Shown here piece by piece: positions 48,501 to 59,670 of a stretch of DNA of 64,000 nt. The notes below the pieces were generated by a model that was given only the letters and a program-made list of their open reading frames with translations, was not told where the DNA came from and made no database searches. A program made the position numbers and the translations under genes. Each line of letters begins with the position of its first letter. The stretch's first letter is position 1. The stretch is from NCBI GenBank assembly GCA_013399855.1, contig VXAY01006699.1:327314-391313 (forward strand), given 5' to 3'. Origin of the DNA: Oxyruncus cristatus (Eukaryota; Chordata; Aves; Passeriformes; Cotingidae).

Positions 48501-51500
48501 GTTAAGGTGACCATCTTCATTTCAGCTTATATAGTCTTCCTTTAGATACATGCTATAGAATGGGAGCAAAATCACTGTCCTGTCTCACAGCAATACAATG
48601 ATGTTAAATACAGCAAACTGATGTTCTCCAGTCACGCTGCAACATTAGAATTGAAGATAGATAGCTGCTTCATGAAGGTGTAGCAAAAGCGTACTCTGTC
48701 TCACACTGTACTGGAGGCAATACAGATTTCCAGCTCTTCAGTACAGGTACCCATCCAAGTTCTTCTCTGGGCTAGTTTTGCTATTACTGAACTTTATCTA
48801 CATATGCATTCATACAACACTAGACAACTTCAACACAAACTTCTTCTCAATGTGGCTTTGAACTTCCTTCCATTGTGGTGCTTTTTTTGTTTGTTAATTT
48901 GTTTGTTTGTTTTTCCTAAATTAAGCCTTGCCAATATAATTTTTAGTTTTGATTTCCTTATTTGAAAAGCTAGAGATGCTTCTATATTTGTTCACATGAA
49001 AAACAAAACTATGGCAAACTCTGTTCTTAGACTTGAGTACTTGAAAGGAAGATGCAAAGAGCTACACATGCCAAGAACTAAGAAAAAATAATCTTCACCG
49101 AGCAGTCTCAATTAATCACAGAATCCCACTGTGCCCTGAATAAGGTAGGGTCCTATGACAAAAGCAAAATGGAATGCCATTATTCATTAGCTCAGAGTTC
49201 ATCACATACTGATGGAGTTTTAACTCATCAGTGTGAGGGAAGGAGAGAAACCTGGGTAAAATTTTGAACTTGTAGTCTTAGTTCTGGTATTTCTCATCTT
49301 TTGCTGTTTTTTTAGTAAAGTATTTCTGTGACATTGTAAACTCATGCTTGGTCTTGGAGTTCATTGCATGCACATAACTGCTGCAAGGCTGCAGGGAGCT
49401 GAGAAACAAACTAGTCCTTTGAAGTTAACAATTTTATTAAAGTGCTAACAGCCAGTGAATATCTATCTGTGGACAGTGAGGATGATAGTCACCTAATGAC
49501 TGCTAAAATTCCAGGCCAAAAGATTTCCACAGACCTGAGAATTCCTGCTGCAAGGAGTATTATTATTGGGATGAAAGTCATTTTCTCTCCTTCTGCCAAA
49601 TTTAATCACGTAGAGTCTTGTTTTCTTCTGTTAAGCCTTATTTCTCATGCTTTTGACAAAGTGACTCTAATATTTGATTATACTTGGGAAAAACATTAGC
49701 AGGAAGAACAGAAACTTCTGAGGAATGGTGAGATCATTTATGTGTAATTACAGCACGGTGTCAAGCCCTGCATTGGCTCTGAATTGATATACTCACACAG
49801 ACATCATCTTGTTGTTTGCAGTCAGCAGCCATGCTGCTTCAGATGTAACTGGAGTAGTAATAAAGCATATAAAAATTTATATTTTTACAAAGGAAATATA
49901 GTTTGCTAGAATGTCTGACTTGTCACTGGTAGTGACTGGAGTAAAATGCACTGAACTCAGATGGGATTCCAAATATTAATCTCCAAATATAGAGCCTCTT
50001 AATTTTCTTTGATTTCATTTACATATGTGTATATTATTGGAAATAAACATGAAGAAATCACTAGTGGAAAAGGGATTGTCTGCTTAAAGCAAATGATATT
50101 ATCTTCTCACTTAATATCTCTTTGTAAGGAGCTTGTGGAACAGATCTGTCTCTCATGGCTTTTTCAGAAATTTACTGTCTGCCTGCCAGTAAAATTTTTC
50201 CTTTCCAAGCACTCAATGTTTTTAATTTTGAATCTTTTTGAACGTTTTTGAACTTCCACTAATAAGAAGTGATATTTCAAAGGCACTGTGTGCACTGTAG
50301 TGACGTTTTTTTCACACTGGTAGAAACCAGGTGCAAGGAATCCATATTTACTTTCATTGCGTTCTCAGAACTGCTGTATTTCTCTGGTGTACATTAGACA
50401 TTAGACATAGAAGAGAATTAGAACGTGAATAGATAATACTTGCCACAAGTGCACTCTCTGAGAAATTGGAAAAGGAGTTAACTGGGAATGGTGAAATCTG
50501 GAATCCAGAAACTGGGTGATGGGAAGGAGTATTTTTAGTAAGAAATCCTAGCACTATAAGAGTGGTTTTGTTCTTCTCAGCTGTGATTCACAGTTGCAGG
50601 GGATTATTCCCCCATCATCAAACTAGACACAATTTATTGCTCAAATAAATGAAGTTTATATCTACCGGAAAGCCTCTAGTCAAGAAAGTTATCAAAGTCC
50701 TTTCTTTATTCCTATAATACAAACACTTTTTTTATTTTTTTTTAATAAGTAAATAAACAAGCAAGAAAAGCAAGAAAACTAGCTTCCTGTTTTCACAATT
50801 CATGATTGAATATAAAAGCAAAATTATACCCTCTGGCACCAGAAAATGTTTTCAAAACTGAGAAGATTAAATGTTTCTCTAGTAGAATGCAGTGCTGGTT
50901 TATAGAAAGCGTCTCACACTGCTTGAGCCTGCTGGGGTCATGCCTTCCAACTTCACTGCTGGGTTTTCACTGACAGAGTTTATGCCACCATTTCCCTGGT
51001 AGCATTAGAGAGGCAACTTGTACTGTGCTCAAGAGTCCATGTTATTACATTACTAGAAAACTTACAAATTTTTGCCTTTGCTGCTGTACTACTCATGTAG
51101 CTACTCATGGATGTCCAGAAAATCCAGTCTGGTTGCTAGAAGAAGGGTGGTTTGTGTTGCTGAATTGCCCAGTGACTTACTCATAAGCTTAAACACACTT
51201 CTTTGGGCACACATCTCCAGTGGTGATCTGCTTGGTATGTTTGATGAGCTGAAGCTCGGCTCAAAATTCTGTTTTGCTCCCTTTACTTGAAACCCGCAGG
51301 AACTCTACTTTATCATCTAGTGACATGTAATAGCTGAAACAAGAGGTAACCGACTTTGCAAAATAATTTCCAAAGCCAATTGTTTTTCACATTACACAGT
51401 GTAAAAAAATACAGATCCAAGCAAAAATAGTAAATGTCAATTGATTCTCTACTGCAATTTTCTGACCAATATTGAATACTCTTTAGGATTTAGTCAAAAC

Positions 51501-54500
51501 GTGTTATGGAGTCCAACATTCCACAGCACACAGGGCCTAGGACTGCAGCAGCTTTGCTGGCCACTGAATTCAGTTTTCTGCTGAAGACAGGTGGCATCCC
51601 AGTTTAAAATCACTCAAATATTATCCTGAAATTACTAAGACAATATTCTGTAACATGACTTTTCTCATAACTATAAATGTCCTAAATTGAGGAGTACATT
51701 AGACATATATTTTTGTATCCAAGGTGTTTGTTAAGTTAAGCAATTCTTATCCTACATAATATTTATCTAAAATTCTAGATAGAAAATACACCATCTTCTG
51801 AATTTTATCAACATCTTGTCAGACTTTTCTCAAGGCAAATGAGCTTCACTTCCTTCCCTGTTCAGATGTGTTTTCCTAAACGTTATTTGTTGTATAATTA
51901 TTCTAGAAAGTCAATGTAACATGGAGATTCCTTGATAGTGCTTCTTAAATTGTTAACCTGAACACAGTGAAAAGAATATAGATATACCCAATATCTATGT
52001 GATAGTTGAGAGAGTATTTTCAAATGCAAGAAAGGAAGACAATGAGTTGATTTAGGTACTCGCTGTTGGAGAAAAAAAGATGTAGAAAAAGTCATTGAAA
52101 GAAAGTTAAAATCTGTTTAAAAAACTAAGCAGTTGGAAAATAGAAAATAACTTTCCCCATTTTTAAGAACTCTTTCTATTCCCTTCTGAAAAAAAAGTTA
52201 TTTGCTCAATAAGAACTGAAGTCTAAGTAGTGTAGAAGATAAACCCCATTGCTATTAATTGTGGCCCTATCCTTCATCCTCTGCTTGTTTCCCATGTTTG
52301 GGTCAAAGCAGCAATTCCAGTAACAAGTATTAGATTCATATTATTCTCTTTCTCTTTTATTTCTGTTATACAAGAAGCTTCACTTGGCAATGTTTTTGCA
52401 TTTCTCTTACAATATATTAGGTTCTTCTCTGTGTATCCTCACTGACAATATATTTTTTTCTCTGTAGTGACTAGATGCCACAATTAAAACAGAACACCTG
52501 TCATACTAGACATATATATATATATATTAAGAGGGCAGGTCTAATAAAATAACAAATCTAAATGGACAAAACCTAGGAAAAAGGGAACCTGATTATTTCC
52601 TATTTTACAGATGGTTCTGCAGCTCAGTGAAATAACAAGCCAGATTTTCAAGCATTTAGCAACCAAAAATGCAGATGGTGCCTTTGTGTCCTGAAAAGCA
52701 CCTGTCTGTGCATTAATACAGCTGTGTGTTAACTGGCTTTAAAAATCAGGCTTGGAATTTGTTGTCCAGCTTATACACAAAATCTGCAGTAAAACCAGGA
52801 ACCAAGCCCTAAATCAGGTATTTTAACAAACATTTTATCTCTTTATATCTCTCTATATAATGCATAAAAGTGTGGGAAATGACTCTTCAACTGGCACACA
52901 GCCCATGAATGAGAGTTTCTGCAACTAAAGCTAGTATTCAGACAGGCTGGAGTGCTGGAACTTTTTCTCAGATCTTTCCTCCTGCAATGCAGAGTCCCTT
53001 CCTCAAAGTTCCCTGCAGGTTGCACTCTTTTCCTTGCTTTGACTGATGTTTTTTAAGTTTGTCTTCCTCTTAAACCCAGAAAATGGGAAGTGGAAGTACA
53101 TTTGTATAAATTCTGGAGGCATAGCTTTGTTGCAACTAATTTTTAAAAGGTCTAATTGTACTTGCTTACTAAAAGCATATTATTATAATTCCAAATTTAC
53201 ATTTAAACATTAAACATGACACCTGTTTCAAAGACAGGGAAATACAACCTTGGAAAATGGCAGACAAAGCTCTGTTTCACATTTATTTTGGTTTTGTCTG
53301 ATTGCTCTGCAAGTTTTGAACACAAAAACTTTCATATGAGCTCTTCTTTCCCACCACTGTGTAAGTCCATTCAATTGTACCTGTTTTCTTTCTGGCCTTT
53401 TTTTTTCCTCATTTTCTCTTGTGGAGGAGATCAGGTAAGTGCTCTGAGGAGCAGACCAACCTCTCGAGTGTCCAGTAACTCAGCTCGAATTGCTAGCATT
53501 GCAAACTGCAGATGGAATGGATGCACCCAAGCTACAGGCAGTGCAGTTACTGTAAATGTATTAATTGCAGGACAATTTTGTAGACAGCCAGTCTGAGGCA
53601 TAGTAAGTACTGTGTGTTAGAAGAATGAGGCATAATTTTAAAGGCAGTAATAAAACATACATCTTCACTAATTTATCTCAAATGCAGAGGAACAATTATA
53701 GAATCAATCCCCTGGGGACCTCCCAACATTTGCTGTAGACAAAGGACCTTTCTGCTGAAGCACCATACTGTGTCCAAACTCTTCATTCAGCTGTGTCAGC
53801 AGGTTATGTTTAAAATCCACTTAAAAGTGAACTTGGGGTCTAGGTATGTTTTCCTCTTAATTAACCTGCATAATCTGTTTTTGTACATAATTCAGACCTT
53901 CATTTGCATTTTAATTAGAGAGTGTGAGAAATGTCAAGTTTAATTGGCTCAGGAAGACTTGGTGCAACAAAGCCCTGGACTAAATGTAGCTGTGGGCAGT
54001 GCACCGAACAGCTGGCTTGCAGTTCAGATTAGGACTTCAGTACATGTATTTTTCTGTGACTAAATGTATCAACACTAATTTCCCAAGAAGTAAAATTAGA
54101 GGACTTGCAGACCCCCTGCTCTGCTTTCGAATGATATGTAGCCCATTTCCTCTTGCATGTAAGAGGACTTACCTTGATGGATTGAAGTCCTGGTCTCCTC
54201 TTGGTTTCTGAATCTTCCCTTTCTCAGACACTTCTCACCAGTAGTCTTACTACTTAGCAGCCATAGGAGAGGAGAAAAAACCTCGGAGTAGGCTCCCTAA
54301 AATATTTTAATAAAATTGTCACTTACCAGCAGGCTGAGTGATAAACATTCTGGAGTCCTCACAGTGGCTCTGGGCTACATTGACCCATTCTAACTTGTCA
54401 CTTCTCATTCTCTCAAGAAAACATTTGGCCCCAGCAAGACGTGTTAGCCCTGCCCTTGAAGCAAAGAAAAGCTTCAGAGAATTAACCCAAAACCCCTCGC

Positions 54501-54661
54501 TGCAAAGAGACCCCTTTTCTCTATCCATCATATCCATTTTGTTCAAAGGAAGTCTTGTTCTGTTCCGTTCAGTGGACCCAAACCCACAGAAGAACGGTAG
54601 GGACATTACACAAAGGGCCTAGGGGTAATTAATAAAGGCAAAGTAAGCTAAGGTAGACATC

Positions 54662-55089
54662 TGAATAGGAAAAATAGGCCTGAAGCCAGGGCTTTCTCCA
54701 AGCTTCAGTGACTGGGACAAAGACAATGGAAAGTTAGAGAGGTCATAGTGAGGAAGACTACAGGGACCCCAGACTCAGCAATGAAGTAACAGGATGTACC
54801 ACCAAATTATTCCCCAAAATGAAGACCACGCCCCAAACTCCGCCTTAACTCCACCTGCTATGAATATTGTAATCTAATAATGTAATAGAATGAATAGGTA
54901 TGTAGAGATGTTGTAATACTTTCAAGAGCTGTATAAACTACCTGCCCTTACACTGACCACTTTGAAGCTCTTTGTCCAGCGCGAGCTGGGGGCTTCCCGC
55001 GATCGCGAATAAATACCTTGCTGTTTAAGGACATAAAATTCTGTCTCTAAGCAGTCTGTATTGGCTTTTTGGGCTTCACCCTTCAGCAG
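54662..55089 (+). mobile_element. Solo LTR, about 430 bp, with target-site duplication
   Basis: A 7-bp direct repeat AGACATC lies at 54655-54661 and 55090-55096, bracketing a segment that begins TGAATAGG. Inside are a TATA box (TATAAA, 54932-54937), a GC/CpG-rich R-like block (CAGCGCGAGC... CCCGCGATCGCG) and AATAAA at 55008-55013, followed by a U5-like end GGGCTTCACCCTTCAG. The signal order gives the plus orientation. A nested inverted pair TGAAGCC (54681) / GGCTTCA (55072) offers an alternative 398-bp boundary. There are no internal viral genes, so this is a solo LTR left by recombination. Family unknown. Confidence 0.78.
54932..55013 (+). promoter_or_regulatory. LTR TATA box and poly(A) signal
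   Basis: TATAAA at 54932 and AATAAA at 55008, 70 bases apart, with CpG-rich DNA between. The spacing fits a standard retroviral R region starting 25-30 bases past the TATA box. Confidence 0.55.
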
Positions 55090-55096
55090 AGACATC

Positions 55097-57379
55097 AGCA
55101 AGAATAGTCACAGGTGCCCCTCGCTGGGTACAGTAGTAAGGAGTTTGAAGAGATGGAGTGCTGCTGTGAGATGGGAGGAAGCAATCAGGCTCTCATGCTC
55201 TGTGTTTGTGTGCCTGGGACACATCTAGTGGCCACCAAGCTGCTCGTGGACTCCACCCTGTGAAATACATTTTATTGTGTAAGCCTTCAGAGACCAAGTA
55301 CCTCCTGTTGTCACTTACTGAGGAGGTTAAAAGCTTTACTTTGTATGAACATGTGACATTATCTGGTTTTCCATTATTTTTTTTTTCTTTTTCTTTTCAG
55401 TTCACTCTCTTGTCTCCACATTTCTTCATTCCCCACAGCAGTTTTTTAAAAGTAGATACCATCTGAAAGATTTGTTTATAGATTAGAGGGTATGTTGAAG
55501 TATTCTCATTTCCAGATATGGCAAGTGTACAGGGCCTGGTATGTAGGCATGAAGTCTTTGAAAGTAGGAATGAAAAATATGTTATAGATTTGTTTCTGCT
55601 AGAATTTTTTTCAGATGTCTGGAACGAAACCTTCTGTGTGCAGCTGGAAAAAAGAGTAACACTCAGAAACATCCCTTCTGTAGTTAAAACACTTCATTGA
55701 AGGTTTCTCAGACAGAAAACCCAGCATGGTGCTCCTACAGTTTTGTTTTACACTGTGTTTTTTCTTCAGTGTATATCATTATGTGATGGTGGGAAATTAA
55801 CAATGAAACTAGGACACCCACATTATTTATAAAAATTTAATAGTCTGCCTCATTAAGCATATAGAATATTTTACATTTTACTTGTTTTCTTTGTTGTTGT
55901 TGTTGTTTTTGATTAAGGGACATATTTAATCACCTCATTTACCTTTTATTTTCATTTCTAGAATCGTTTTCCCAGTGTGAATAAACAGGGCTGAAATTGA
56001 ATCTGCTTGTTACTGAAATTGAGTCTGCTTATATTCATGCCTAATACATTCTTACCAAACTCCCTAGGTTGTACATATAGTGCAGTCAGTACTTTTGACA
56101 ATTTTATGATGTTTTTCATGTTAATATATTAGACTTGAATAAAATCTCAACAAATATAAGTTTTCATTAACAAATATCAGGTCTAAGAAAAGGGTTTCAG
56201 GGTAGGTTTTAAAATAACTTGGTGACAGGCACAGATGTGAAATGAGTTAATTTAGGGTTGAGGAACATCATAACAAATTACCATAGGTCAAAAAGATTGC
56301 TTTAAAGATTTAAATGACTTGTACTACCATAGCTAAGTATGTCTGAGAGGATTTGTCAGAGGGGAGGTGGTACTTATGTGACTGCTAACAGCTATCTCAT
56401 GCAGATAAGACACTACTGAGGTTTAATGCGCAAACATGTTACGAAACCTTCTTTTTGACAAAATAATCCAAATCACAAATCTTGTGGTGTGAAGGATCAC
56501 AGGGAGGATATATCTCTTGCAGAAATCATTAAAGAAGTGGGTTTATTGTTCAGTTTTCACAGGCCTCTGGAAGGTTGGGGGTTGTCTGCAGTAGCTGCTT
56601 CACCAAAATCCATTAGGATGGAACAAAAAAATTACCACAGAAACAAACCAAGGTGTCAACAAGAAAAAAGTCCTCTCTGTGAAATGTAAAAGACAGCTCC
56701 TGAAGCTGCCAGGCATATGTCCTTGGAGGAATACTCAAGAATATTTTGAATATAAAATTACTTACTTGTCGTTGTCTATGGGTCTGCTTACTTAGAACTC
56801 ATTAAAAGAGAGGGTAAATATGAGAGTCAAAACCATTCTGCCAGCAAATGCTGCTGTCCAGAGACCAGACTAGACACTTCGACTGTGTGTTGAGTGACAG
56901 ATACAGCTCCTGCTACCAGAAGCTGGCACTGCCAGTAGACAGATTGGAATAAAGATGCTATTATATTTTTAATACAATACTGGATGCCACTTAATTAGAC
57001 AACAGTCAATTTCAATAAATTCATATTTATTTGAATTAAAATAAATATTTTCTTTTTGGTTATATTTGATCTTTTTTGGCTGTAGGCATTGTCTGGAGCT
57101 GAGGACTCGGAATATAATAAAGTATAGACATTGAAAAAGGTAGACCTCTATGTTAGAGGAACTTTGTAGAAACCATCTTGCTGTTCCAAAGCTCTATAGG
57201 TCAGTGGGCAGGCAAAATCTAGGCATGTGGTTGAGCTAGAATGTAATATTTATTTCAATATCAGACAGAAGAATTAATAGTACTTGAGGAAAATTTAAGC
57301 TATGCTCTTTCAGTCCCTGTGTTTAGAGGATGCTATCTGAGGGCTTGTAGACAGTCCTGTACTGCACTGAGAAAGTACG
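55097..57379. other. Unique AT-rich DNA
   Basis: No supported gene. A strong polypyrimidine/acceptor-like site (TTTTTCTTTTCAG) ends at 55400 but is not followed by a recognisable coding exon. A 22-bp unit (CTGAAATTGAATCTGCTTGTTA) is tandemly duplicated at 55991-56034. A (TTG)n run lies at 55890-55907. Confidence 0.5.
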
Positions 57380-57520
57380 AGGTACTAAAACCTCTGAGTC
57401 CCAATCCCATCGTTGCTAATCCGTACCAACACATCTGAAACATATACTGTGTAACCTGGGCCCTTTGTCCTTTCGCTATCACTGATGCCATTATTCATCT
57501 GGAAAAGATAAATTATTGAG
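57380..57520 (+). repeat. Possible MIR-type SINE remnant
   Basis: Three blocks in MIR order: GAGTCCCAATCCCATC (GTTCAAATCCC-like), TACTGTGTAACCTGGGCCCT (GTGTGACCTTGGGCAAG-like) and ATTCATCTGGAAAAGA (CTCATCTGTAAAATG-like). Each block is diverged, and the correct order and spacing are the main support. Ancient CORE-SINEs are known in bird genomes as rare relics. Confidence 0.38.
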
Positions 57521-59189
57521 ACAGACTCCGATCTTTATTATGTCAGTCTAAACCTAGTGTTTTTCCAGTGAAGCAGAGAGCTTAAAGAATTGGAATATAG
57601 AATTATCCCTTATTATGAATTATTATGGACTTAACCTCAGGGTTTTTATACGTAGATAGACAAGAAATGAAATTCTACAATCCAGAGTAGAACTTACATT
57701 AATAAATTTCATTTACAGGGAAGTGGGAGCTATAGATTGAATATTTTTTTTATGTCCTTAGGTTTCAGGGTGATGGTCTTTTCACTGAATAAGTCCATGT
57801 GCTGTGTTAAAGGGGAACAAATGCAGAGCAACTTTGATTTTTCTCCTGAAGACATTGTGATGCAGAAAATCATTTCATTGGCAAAAAGTAAACCCATATA
57901 AAGCCAAGAAATTATTGTTAGTGTAATTAAAATCTTAACACTAGTGTGAAAATTATTAATAATATTATTATTAATCTAATTATTACAATAAAAGAAAATA
58001 AAAGAAATTATTACATGGAGTAAAATGTTTGAATGACAATACAGTTTAAGCAGGTGTTCTTGTTTATCTGATTATCTGTCCCTTTTTCTGCTCTAAGATT
58101 TGCATTTCTGTAGTAGAGGTGAGTTGTTTATAGCCCTGGAACCTTCACTGTCATCTCCTGCCCTTTGTCTTATCATCTTATTTCTACACTCTTCTACATT
58201 GGACTTTGTGTCCCCACTTTCAAGGTGTCTGCTATCACACCAGGCTTGCGTCCCTCTACACAAAACCTGTGTCCCCTCATAACTAAGATAGGGCATAGAC
58301 ATAGAGACATAAATATTTCATCATGTGTACAATAACTTCTTGTTATTACATTCTATAGAGAAAATATGTACATTACAAAGATGAGCAAAAGTAAATCAAA
58401 TTAAGCACAGCCACCTGGTCATTAGAAAAAAATGGTTTTACAGACAAACAAACTAAAAGAAAGCCCCAGACCAGCCAGTATAAGATCAGACTGAGCAAGC
58501 CTGATAGCTCTCAATGCTGAGATACTGTAAAGATAGTACAAGGGCAGTGTCCTCTTATGAGATATAGAAATACTTCATACACTGGGCTACAAGTCCACAA
58601 GCTCAAGGGAAAGTGCAGCAATTCTGCAGGTTTAATAAGGCCACCAGCATTAGCAGTAGTTGACTGTTTTCTATTGTTTCCCATTAGAGACCACCTAAAA
58701 ATATATTATACTTTTCAAGCTCTTTTGAACAAACTGCTTGTCACATTGCTGTACAATTTCATATACATGTGCAATTCACAGTAGATATAAAATTTTGTTT
58801 TTCCCTAACATATTACTAAAAATAATGCAATAAACTTGTTCAGTAATACCCAGGGCAGTTTAAAGGTGTGGAAAGCTTGATATTAAAATTTCTTACAGCT
58901 GTTTTCCCTAGAAGAGGTTCTCCTTAAAACCCATTTGGTAACCAGCCTTTTTTTTTTTTTTTTTTTTTTTGAGGTCTACTGTGAATATATATTTCTATTC
59001 TTATACAATTTTCAGCTGCCAGAGCACATATTAAGTGTCTTGATTTTAGTTACTGTATTGACATCTCTGCTTATTATTAGCATAATAAAACTCAATGCAG
59101 GGTCTTATGGATTGGAAAGATGCCTTTATTTTCAAGGTTTTAAAGCAAGTCAGTTTTACATTTTCATGCTCTCTTGCTCACATAGTAGC
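57521..59189. other. Unique AT-rich DNA
   Basis: An ATT/AAT-rich block at 57949-58016 and a T23 run at 58948-58970 are the only distinct features. Frames at 58093-58302 overlap on opposite strands and carry no motif. Confidence 0.5.
58948..58970. repeat. Poly(T) run, 23 bases
   Basis: The longest mononucleotide run in the window. On the minus strand it could be read as a poly(A) tail, but no TTTATT (AATAAA complement) lies immediately downstream on the plus strand. Confidence 0.92.
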
Positions 59190-59670
59190 AAGAAGCAGCC
59201 TCTGTGCGTCCGCATGGTCTGACCAAGGTCATTTGTGCACGATACAGAAGATAACGCGCACCAGCTCCCAAGTCCTCTGCATTTCTGGAACTCCTCCCAA
59301 CTGGTGATGACAGTTTTTGGACAGACCTTTCTTCTTTAGGAGCCATCAGCTGTTTTGGACTGGATCTTCACTCAGATCTTGCTTATTTCAGTCGCCACAA
59401 ATCTTAAGGCCCATCACTGTCCACTGTCTGTTTTTCCTCTTTTGGCATATGTGTGAGACACATTTCCTGTCTGTTCTCTTGGCAGGCAAAGGGGAAAGAG
59501 TGGTGTACATGGTTTGCTGCAGCTTGGCTGCCACTCTGCCAGAGCCAGGGCACCAGCTCCTTTGCTGATGAGTTGTCTGCTTTTCAGACTGCAGGCTTTT
59601 TGTGTTGACATCCAGAACATGTTCCTTAATTTTGCTGATGAAAACGGTGTCCTGGGAACAATGTCCCTTA
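59190..59670. other. GC/CpG-elevated stretch, unrecognised
   Basis: Contains several CpGs in AT-rich surroundings (GTGCGTCCGCATGG, ATAACGCGCACC) and has less homopolymer than its neighbours. Short frames overlap on both strands (59095-59620) with no family motif. It might be an unrecognised LTR or retroposon piece or a conserved non-coding element; I cannot tell which. Confidence 0.3.

Larger units (their letters stand above)
46303..54661. other. Unique AT-rich DNA with low-complexity tracts
   Basis: No supported gene in about 8.3 kb. Tracts: T/G-rich at 46684-46808, (GTTT)n at 48882-48914 and (TA)n at 52511-52528. A perfect 9-bp hairpin lies at 48199-48221. A possible SINE-like fragment lies at 48425-48500. 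A consensus donor TCAG|GTAAGT lies at 53434 in a plus-strand open frame (53216-53596) with no acceptor-bounded exon that I can defend. Confidence 0.5.

Noticed and set aside
55360..55470. Strong polypyrimidine tract and CAG acceptor at 55400
   Set aside because: The following sequence is T/C-rich with no donor-bounded open segment that looks coding.
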